This document shows, one piece after another, positions 6,398 to 11,007 of a DNA stretch of 11,007 bases (the first letter of the stretch is position 1; each line of letters begins with the position of its first letter). This DNA is from Actinomycetes bacterium (GTDB taxonomy: Bacteria > Actinomycetota > Acidimicrobiia > Acidimicrobiales > CADCSY01). The position numbers and the translations under genes are program-made. The notes below the pieces were generated by a model. The model saw nothing but the letters and a program-made list of their open reading frames with translations, was not told where the DNA came from and ran no database searches. Location of the stretch: the NCBI GenBank assembly GCA_025464025.1, contig JAODBP010000152.1, positions 1 through 11,007 on the forward strand, in the 5' to 3' direction.

Positions 6398-6410
6398 CCC
6401 CGAGGAACCG

Positions 6411-6779
6411 ATGCCGACCTACGAGTACGCGTGCAAGAGCTGTGGTGAGAAGCTCGAGGTGGTCCAGAAGTTCACCGACGACGCCCTGACCGAGTGCCCG
6501 GCCTGCGCCGGCCCGCTCCGCAAGGTGTTCGGGAACGTCGGCATCGCCTTCAAGGGCAGCGGCTTCTACAAGACCGACAGCCGGGGCACGAAGACCAGCT
6601 CGTCGACGAGCTCCACCTCGTCCGACAGCTCGTCGTCGAGCGGCTCCTCGGGCTCGTCGGACAGCTCCTCCTCGTCGAGCAGCTCCAGCTCGTCCGACAG
6701 CGGCAGCTCGTCGAGCTCGTCCGACAAGGGCAGCTCGTCGGACAAGGGCAGCTCCAGCAGCACCGCCGCGGCGAGCTGA
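6411..6779 (+). CDS. FmdB-family zinc-ribbon protein, Rv0991c/Ruc-like, with serine-rich tail
   Basis: The 122-residue cytoplasmic protein starts MPTYEYACKSCGEK, the hallmark of the FmdB family. The cysteine pairs C8-x2-C11 and C29-x2-C32 form a zinc ribbon. The core continues through VFGNVGIAFKGSGFYKTD (39-56), then a disordered tail (63-122) made mostly of serine with scattered Asp, Gly and Lys. M. tuberculosis Rv0991c has this plan and was described as a redox-regulated holdase chaperone (Ruc) in which cysteine oxidation releases zinc. The CIRCE operator upstream supports a chaperone role over the old annotation as a formamidase regulator. GAGGA (6402-6406) is the ribosome-binding site. 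The stop overlaps the next start (TGATG), so expression of the phosphorylase is coupled. Confidence 0.9.
   Translation: MPTYEYACKSCGEKLEVVQKFTDDALTECPACAGPLRKVFGNVGIAFKGSGFYKTDSRGTKTSSSTSSTSSDSSSSSGSSGSSDSSSSSSSSSSSDSGSSSSSSDKGSSSDKGSSSSTAAAS
6597..6776 (+). repeat. Low-complexity serine-codon tract in the FmdB-family gene
   Basis: Sixty codons are dominated by TCG, AGC and TCC. Motifs such as AGCTCGTCCGACAGC recur irregularly. Near the end an 18-bp unit occurs twice in tandem (GACAAGGGCAGCTC at 6723-6736 and 6741-6754), encoding DKGSSS-DKGSSS. Slippage or unequal exchange could change the tail length between strains without breaking the frame. Confidence 0.85.
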
Positions 6780-7570
6780 TGCCCGACGCCGAGGTCGGCG
6801 TCTTCGGCGGCTCCGGCTTCTACGCCTTCCTCGACGACGTCGAGGAGGTCACCCTCGACACGCCCTACGGCGAGCCGTCCGGCCCCGTCGCCCTCGGGAG
6901 GGTGGGTGGCCGGCCGGTCGCGTTCCTGCCCCGGCACGGCGCCCGCCACCAGCTCCCGCCCCACAAGGTCAACTACCGGGCCAACCTGTGGGCCATGCGG
7001 GCGCTCGGCGTCACCCGCGTCCTCGGGCCGTGCGCGGTGGGCTCGCTCCAGCGCCACGTCGAGCCCGGCCACGTGGTGGTCTGCGACCAGCTCGTCGACC
7101 GCACCTGGGGCCGGCCCGACACGTTCTTCGACGGGCCTGACGTCGTCCACGTCTCCTTCGCCGACCCGTACTGCCCCGAGCTGCGGGCCGTGGCCGTCGA
7201 GGCGGCCCGGACCAGCGGCTTCGAGACCCACGACGGCGGGACCGTCGTCGTGGTCCAGGGCCCGCGCTTCTCGACCCGCTCGGAGTCGGCCTGGTACCGG
7301 GGCCAGGGCTGGGAGGTCATCAACATGACCCAGCACCCCGAGGCCTACCTCGCCCGGGAGCTCGGGCTCTGCTACGGCTCGCTCGCCCTCGTCACCGACT
7401 ACGACGTCGGCATCGAGGGCGTCGAGCCGGTCGAGCACGCCGAGGTCCTGCGGGTGTTCGAGGCCAACCTCGGCAAGCTGCGCCACGCCCTGCTCGCCGC
7501 CATCCCGGCCATCCCCGGCGAGCGCTCGTGCCCGTGCCACCTCTCGACCGGTGGGGTCACCCCTCCCTAA
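6779..7570 (+). CDS. mtnP: S-methyl-5'-thioadenosine phosphorylase
   Basis: The 263-residue protein belongs to the trimeric PNP/MTAP family, which splits methylthioadenosine (a by-product of polyamine synthesis and SAM use) into adenine and methylthioribose-1-phosphate. Visible signatures are GVFGGSGFY (7-15), LPRHG (50-54), HKVNYRANLWAM (62-73), GPCAVGSL (83-90), NMTQHPEAYLARE (182-194) and VTDYD (205-209). The two aspartates of TDYD are the residues that recognise the 6-amino group, favouring an adenine rather than guanine substrate. The C-terminus carries CPC (251-253), recalling the C-terminal CxC of some archaeal MTAPs. The ATG shares one base with the upstream stop. Preference between methylthioadenosine and other nucleosides cannot be settled from sequence. 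Confidence 0.92.
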   Translation: MPDAEVGVFGGSGFYAFLDDVEEVTLDTPYGEPSGPVALGRVGGRPVAFLPRHGARHQLPPHKVNYRANLWAMRALGVTRVLGPCAVGSLQRHVEPGHVVVCDQLVDRTWGRPDTFFDGPDVVHVSFADPYCPELRAVAVEAARTSGFETHDGGTVVVVQGPRFSTRSESAWYRGQGWEVINMTQHPEAYLARELGLCYGSLALVTDYDVGIEGVEPVEHAEVLRVFEANLGKLRHALLAAIPAIPGERSCPCHLSTGGVTPP

Positions 7571-7624
7571 CATCGAGCGCAGCGCTTCCCCGCACCGACA
7601 CCGTCGTGCCCCCGAGGAGCGCTC

Positions 7625-8260
7625 GTGCCCACCCTCCTGCCCCGCCCGTCGCGGCGGCCCGCCCTCCGGCTCCGCCGGCCCCTCCCGTTCTGGGTCCTCG
7701 CCACCGCGCTCGGCCTCGCCACCACCCTGCTGGTGGGCCGGCTGGTCGCCGGCGCCGAGGCCGAGCGAGCCCGCTGGGGCGAGGTCCGCCCCACCCTCGT
7801 CGCCACCGCCGACGTCGAGGGCGGTCACCGGCTCGCCGGTCACGTCGCCGTGCGCCGCCTGCCCGCTGTCCTCGTCCCGCCCGGTGCCCTGCGCGACCTG
7901 CCGGCCGACGCCGTCGCCGCCGTCGACGTCCACGAGGGCGAGCCCGTGCTGGCCGCCCGACTGGTGGGACCGGGCTCCTCGGCCGTGGCCGCCCGCCTCC
8001 CGGCCGGCACCCGCGGCGTGGCCGTCCCCACCGGCTCCGGCCTGCCGCTCGAGGTCGGCGACCGCGTCGACGTGCTGGCCACGTTCGACGCCGGCACCAC
8101 GGGCGAGGGCGAACCCACCTTCGCCGTGGCCCGGCGGGCCGTGGTGGTCCACGTCGGCGAGGACGCCGTCACCGTGGCGGTCAGCACCTCGGCCGCCCCG
8201 AGGGTCGCCTACGCCCTGGCCGCCGGCGCCGTGACCCTGGTGCTCAGCGGTCCGAAGTGA
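7625..8260 (+). CDS. SAF-domain protein, CpaB/RcpC-like, membrane-anchored
   Basis: The 211-residue protein has a basic N-terminus, one membrane helix (about 21-42) and an extracytoplasmic remainder. Residues about 55-117 look like an SAF domain: a VATADVEGGHRL opening, the RRLPAVLVPPGAL segment and VDVHEGEPVLAARLVG. The rest (about 118-210) resembles the C-terminal part of CpaB/RcpC, the periplasmic protein of Flp/Tad pilus assembly (GVAVPTGSGLPLEVGDRVDVLATF). No other pilus genes are nearby, so a pilus role is not shown; similar orphan SAF proteins occur beside fmdB in other actinobacteria as I recall. The GTG start has a strong GAGGAG (7614-7619) five bases upstream. It follows mtnP by 54 bases and converges on uppP. 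Confidence 0.8.
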   Translation: MPTLLPRPSRRPALRLRRPLPFWVLATALGLATTLLVGRLVAGAEAERARWGEVRPTLVATADVEGGHRLAGHVAVRRLPAVLVPPGALRDLPADAVAAVDVHEGEPVLAARLVGPGSSAVAARLPAGTRGVAVPTGSGLPLEVGDRVDVLATFDAGTTGEGEPTFAVARRAVVVHVGEDAVTVAVSTSAAPRVAYALAAGAVTLVLSGPK

Positions 8261-8299
8261 AGAGAAGCAGCGCCGAGAGGCCTTCGGCCGAGGCTCGAT

Positions 8300-9196
8300 C
8301 TAGCGGAACGACGACGCCGCGATGACGAGCACGCCGATGCCGATGACCACGCGGTAGACGACGAACGGCGTGAAGGTCCGGGTGCGGAGGAGGCGCAGGG
8401 TGCCCCAGACGGCGCCGTAGCCGGTGATCGCCGAGGCGACGATGCCCACCACGAACGCGGTGGCGAAGCCGTGGGGCATGCCGTCCTTGGCCAGCTTGGC
8501 CCCCTCGAACAGCAGCGCCCCACCGATGATCGGCAGGCTCATGAGGAACGAGAGGCGCGCGGCGGCGTCGCGGTCGAGGCCGACCCACCGACCGGCGGTG
8601 ATCGTCGCGCCCGACCGGGAGACCCCCGGGATGAGGGCCACGGCCTGCGCCGCGCCCATGCGGACGGCGTCACCCACGCCGAACGTGTCGGCCGCGCGCT
8701 CGCCGCCGAGCCGGTCGGCCCAGAGCAGCACGAAGCCGAAGACGACCAGGAGGATGCCGATGAGCCACTCGTGCCGGGCCAGGTCGTCGACCTTGTCGCT
8801 GAAGACGGCACCGAGGACGGCGGCCGGCAGGGCCGAGAGCACGAGCAACCAGAACAGCCGGCCCTCGTCGCCGTAGGGCGCCTCCGGTCCGGGTGCCACC
8901 TCGACGCCGATCGATGTCGTCGTCCCGGCCACCTCGGCGACACGGCGGCGGGGCCGCAGGGTCGAGAGGCCGCCGCGGACGATCCGGACCAGGTCGTTGC
9001 GGAAGTAGGCGACGGCACCGACGAGCGTGCCGAGGTGGAGGGCGACGTCGAACGTCTTCTCCAGGTGGGCCCGGCCGGCGAAGTCGTCCCAGCCGAGGAG
9101 CCAGGGCACCAGCCGGAGGTGGCCGCTCGACGAGATCGGGAGGAACTCGGAGAGCCCCTGCACGATCCCGAGGACGATGGCGTGCAGGAGCGGCAT
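8300..9196 (-). CDS. uppP: Undecaprenyl-diphosphatase UppP (BacA)
   Basis: UppP dephosphorylates undecaprenyl diphosphate, recycling the lipid carrier for peptidoglycan and other cell-wall polymers; overproduction gives bacitracin resistance. From the ATG at 9196 the protein is 298 residues with about eight hydrophobic segments. Both catalytic signatures are present: EFLPISSSGHL (17-27) with its glutamate and serines, and PGVSRSGATI (190-199) with the arginine. Family members are usually about 265-280 residues; the extra length is a hydrophilic stretch at about 76-112. The frame is open for 22 more codons upstream, but family alignment clearly begins at MPLLHAIVLG. SD is weak. It is convergent with the SAF gene (39-bp gap) and divergent from the oxidoreductase (44-bp gap). 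Confidence 0.96.
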   Translation of the reverse strand: MPLLHAIVLGIVQGLSEFLPISSSGHLRLVPWLLGWDDFAGRAHLEKTFDVALHLGTLVGAVAYFRNDLVRIVRGGLSTLRPRRRVAEVAGTTTSIGVEVAPGPEAPYGDEGRLFWLLVLSALPAAVLGAVFSDKVDDLARHEWLIGILLVVFGFVLLWADRLGGERAADTFGVGDAVRMGAAQAVALIPGVSRSGATITAGRWVGLDRDAAARLSFLMSLPIIGGALLFEGAKLAKDGMPHGFATAFVVGIVASAITGYGAVWGTLRLLRTRTFTPFVVYRVVIGIGVLVIAASSFR

Positions 9197-9240
9197 GCCG
9201 GGCGAGCGTAGGAGAGCGCCCTCCCGGGCAACCAACCGAC

Positions 9241-10197
9241 ATGACGCGCATCGGGTACGCACTCTCCAGCGAGGAGCACAGCGCCCCGGAGCTGCTCGAG
9301 TTCGCCACGGGCGCCGAGCGGGCCGGGTTCCAGGACGTCATGGTCTCCGACCACTTCCACCCATGGGTCGACGCCCAGGGCAACAGCCCCTTCGTGTGGG
9401 GCGTGCTCGGCGCCATCGGGGCGGCCACCGGCCTGCGCGTCGGCACCGGGGTGACGTGCCCGATGATCCGGACCCACCCGGCCATCATCGCCCAGGCGGC
9501 CGCCACCGCCGCCACCCTGTGCCCCGCCGGCTTCTACCTCGGCGTGGGCGCCGGCGAGAACCTCAACGAGCACATCCTCGGCGACCGGTGGCCGGCCACC
9601 GACGAGCGCCACGCCATGTTGGAGGAGGCGATCGAGGTCATCCGCCTCCTGTGGCAGGGCGGCACCCAGAGCTTCGACGGCACGTTCTACGCCCTCGACA
9701 ACGCCCGCATCTACAGCCTCCCCGACGAGCCGCCGCCGATCATCGTCTCCGGCTTCGGGCCCAAGGCCACCGAGCTGGCGGCCCGCATCGGCGACGGCTA
9801 CGTCAACACCAGCCCCGACGCCGAGCTCATCAAGACCTACAAGGACGCCGGTGGCACCGGGCCCATCCAGGCCATGGCCAAGGTGTGCTGGCACGAGGAC
9901 GCGGCCGAGGCCCGCACGCTCATGCACCGGCTGTGGCCCAACTCGGGCCTGGCCGGCGAGCTGGCCCAGGAGCTGAAGACGCCGGCTCACTTCGAGCAGG
10001 CCAGCTCGCTCGTCGACGAGGGCCGGGCGGTCGGCGAGAAGCCCCACGGGCCCGACCCCCAGCCCTACGTCGACTTCGTCCGCACCTACGTGGAGGCCGG
10101 CTTCACCGAGATCTACGTCCAGCAGATCGGCAAGGACCAGGCCGGGTTCTTCCGCTTCTGGAACGATCACGTGGTGCCCCGACTCGACTTCATCTGA
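9241..10197 (+). CDS. LLM-class F420-dependent oxidoreductase (FGD-related family)
   Basis: The 318-residue protein is a luciferase-like TIM barrel using coenzyme F420. SDHFHPW (36-42), VTCPMIRTHPAIIAQAAAT (71-89), GVGAGENLNEH (101-111) and ILGDRW match the family related to F420-dependent glucose-6-phosphate dehydrogenase. Counterparts of the FGD catalytic residues are H38, W42 and E106. However, the stretch where FGD1 has its phosphate-contacting lysine (TSGKGEEL, K198 as I recall) reads TSPDAEL here, so glucose-6-phosphate is unlikely to be the substrate, which remains unknown. No good SD precedes the ATG at 9241, so initiation may be weak or leaderless-like. Confidence 0.88.
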   Translation: MTRIGYALSSEEHSAPELLEFATGAERAGFQDVMVSDHFHPWVDAQGNSPFVWGVLGAIGAATGLRVGTGVTCPMIRTHPAIIAQAAATAATLCPAGFYLGVGAGENLNEHILGDRWPATDERHAMLEEAIEVIRLLWQGGTQSFDGTFYALDNARIYSLPDEPPPIIVSGFGPKATELAARIGDGYVNTSPDAELIKTYKDAGGTGPIQAMAKVCWHEDAAEARTLMHRLWPNSGLAGELAQELKTPAHFEQASSLVDEGRAVGEKPHGPDPQPYVDFVRTYVEAGFTEIYVQQIGKDQAGFFRFWNDHVVPRLDFI

Positions 10198-10287
10198 GCT
10201 GATGGTCTCACTCCGCAAGCTCCGTTCGACGGCCGCCGGGTCGCTGGCGCTCCCTTCGGCGGCGTGCTCCAGGACCGGGCAGCACCC

Positions 10288-10668
10288 ATGGGTCTGATCC
10301 GAGGTCTCGTGCGCAACGCCCTGCCCCTCAGCCGGGTGGGCGTGACGCTGTGGGCCTGGCGCCACCGCAACGAGATCGGTGGCTGGCTGGGCTACGCCGC
10401 CCGGTCGGCACCGAAGGTCGTGGCGGGCGACACCGGCGACGTCTTCGTCGAGGGTCGGCTGCGGGCCCGGCTCACGGCCGACAAGCGCACCCGCAACGTC
10501 GACGGCCTCCGGGTCGACGTCGCCGACGGCGTGGCCACCCTCCGGGGCATGGTCCCGGTCGACGTGCACGACGCCGCCGTGGCCATCGCCACCAACACGT
10601 CGGGGGTCCAGAAGGTGCGGGACGAAGTGACGGAACCGGGCCGGCGGCGGCGAACGGCGGGCGCCTGA
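10288..10668 (+). CDS. Small BON-domain protein
   Basis: The 126-residue protein has a basic N-terminal segment (1-50) with a Trp-rich stretch (LWAWRHRNEIGGWLGY, 21-36) that may lie on a membrane surface. A single BON-like domain (about 55-115) follows: LRARLTADKRTRNVDGLRVDVADGVATLRG, then the helix VHDAAVAIATNTSGVQKVRDEV. The glycine of GV and the GVQKV ending are typical. The tail is arginine-rich. No signal peptide or lipobox is seen, unlike periplasmic OsmY-type BON proteins. BON domains are thought to bind membranes or ligands; the function here is unknown. The start may be the ATG at 10288 or an in-frame GTG at 10264 (eight more residues). It lies 90 bases after the oxidoreductase and 16 before the thioesterase. 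Confidence 0.7.
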   Translation: MGLIRGLVRNALPLSRVGVTLWAWRHRNEIGGWLGYAARSAPKVVAGDTGDVFVEGRLRARLTADKRTRNVDGLRVDVADGVATLRGMVPVDVHDAAVAIATNTSGVQKVRDEVTEPGRRRRTAGA

Positions 10669-10684
10669 TCTATCGTCGGCCGCC

Positions 10685-11007
10685 GTGCCCGTCGAGCCTG
10701 GGCTCTCCGCGCAGGTCGAGCTGACCGTCGAGGAAGCCGACACCGCTGTCGCCCTGCGTTCGGGCGACGTCTACGTGTTGGCCACCCCGCGGGTCGTGTG
10801 CCTGTGCGAGGAGGCGACCATGCTCGCCCTCAAGGGCCAGCTGCCCACCGGCCAGACCAGCGTCGGTCACACCGTGCAGCTCGACCACGTGGCCCCGTCG
10901 AGGATCGGCGCCCTGGTCACGGCCGAGGCCACCCTCCAGAAGGTCAACGGCCGCCGGCTCACGTTCACGGTGTCGGTGGCCGACGCCAACGGGCTGGTGG
11001 CGGCCGG
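10685..11007 (+). CDS. FlK-type hotdog thioesterase, 3' end cut by window
   Basis: The frame starts at a GTG and runs off the right edge after 107 full codons, reading MPVEPGLSAQVELTVEEAD. It matches the fluoroacetyl-CoA thioesterase-like hotdog family in the segments ATPRVVCLCEEA (33-44), TSVGHTVQLDHVAPSRIG (58-75) and NGRRLTFTVSVAD. Residues T34, E42 and H68 keep the exact spacing of the FlK catalytic set Thr42, Glu50, His76. Most chromosomal members of this family are general acyl-CoA thioesterases, so fluoroacetate resistance should not be assumed. It follows the BON gene by 16 bases with no visible SD; a TATCGT hexamer (10671-10676) is a possible -10 box for a near-leaderless transcript. 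The C-terminus is missing from the window. Confidence 0.85.
   Translation, partial: MPVEPGLSAQVELTVEEADTAVALRSGDVYVLATPRVVCLCEEATMLALKGQLPTGQTSVGHTVQLDHVAPSRIGALVTAEATLQKVNGRRLTFTVSVADANGLVAA

Noticed and set aside
6597..6776. Repetitive stretch considered as a CRISPR or intergenic repeat array
   Set aside because: The repeats are in frame, encode the serine tail, and have no regular spacers.
6411..6779. Annotation of the FmdB-family protein as a transcriptional regulator of formamidase
   Set aside because: There is no DNA-binding helix and no formamidase gene nearby; the zinc ribbon, serine tail and CIRCE site fit an Rv0991c-like chaperone better.
6566..8152. 528-codon minus-strand open frame antisense to the fmdB-family, mtnP and SAF genes
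   Set aside because: Its repeats of ELPLSDE are simply the complement of the serine tract; it has no domain and no start signal.
8261..8299. Bidirectional terminator between the convergent SAF and uppP genes
   Set aside because: Only a 4-bp GGCC-TTC-GGCC stem is found, with no U-tract on either strand; too weak to call.
10202..10297. 31-codon ORF with a lipobox-like LPSAAC ending
   Set aside because: It has no ribosome-binding site and too short a tail after the cysteine. It overlaps the BON start region and is most likely chance.
8539..10743. 734-codon open frame on the minus strand across uppP, the oxidoreductase and the BON gene
   Set aside because: It is an antisense shadow caused by high GC. 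The plus-strand genes have clear family motifs, and the shadow is rich in Arg/Pro/Gly/Asp with no recognisable domain.

Overview
The window is very GC-rich DNA with GTG starts, strong G/C bias at third codon positions, and a gene set typical of Actinomycetota. That set comprises a SepX/GlpR-type divisome protein, a Glp/MoeA next to galU, an Rv0991c-like FmdB protein and an F420-dependent oxidoreductase. The order and protein divergence would fit a deep-branching actinobacterium such as a member of Acidimicrobiia. This placement is inferred from gene content, not from a database search. No mobile element, CRISPR array or phage gene is visible, and the region reads as core chromosome.

Left edge (1-891, minus strand): a possible truncated CDS start, then (reading leftwards from the gene) a tRNA-Ala(CGC) with a convincing intrinsic terminator, and sepX, a three-helix membrane protein of the Streptomyces SepX / Corynebacterium GlpR type with its own leader and a plausible sigma-A-like promoter.

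Middle (892-6334, minus strand): a compact operon read plsY - diguanylate cyclase - galU - moeA/glp - moaA - moaC. The first four genes are joined by ATGA overlaps or a zero-base junction. It combines phospholipid synthesis (PlsY), c-di-GMP signalling, UDP-glucose supply (GalU) and molybdenum cofactor synthesis (MoaA, MoaC, MoeA). MoeA sits in the locus where actinobacteria keep the gephyrin-like division protein Glp, whose membrane partner is the SepX/GlpR type of protein encoded nearby.

Divergent from plsY (6411-8260, plus strand): an FmdB-family zinc-ribbon protein resembling the M. tuberculosis redox-regulated chaperone Rv0991c (Ruc), overlapping a methylthioadenosine phosphorylase gene, then a CpaB-like SAF-domain protein. 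The plsY/fmdB gap carries a near-consensus CIRCE element (TTGGCACTC-N9-GAGTGCTAG), the operator of the heat-shock repressor HrcA. This is the most informative regulatory signal in the window.

Right end: uppP (minus), encoding undecaprenyl-diphosphatase for lipid-carrier recycling, is divergent from an F420-dependent LLM-class oxidoreductase (plus). A small BON-domain protein and a 3'-truncated FlK-type hotdog thioesterase follow. The overall theme is envelope and division housekeeping (sepX, glp, galU, plsY, uppP) interleaved with Moco synthesis and a stress-regulated chaperone operon.
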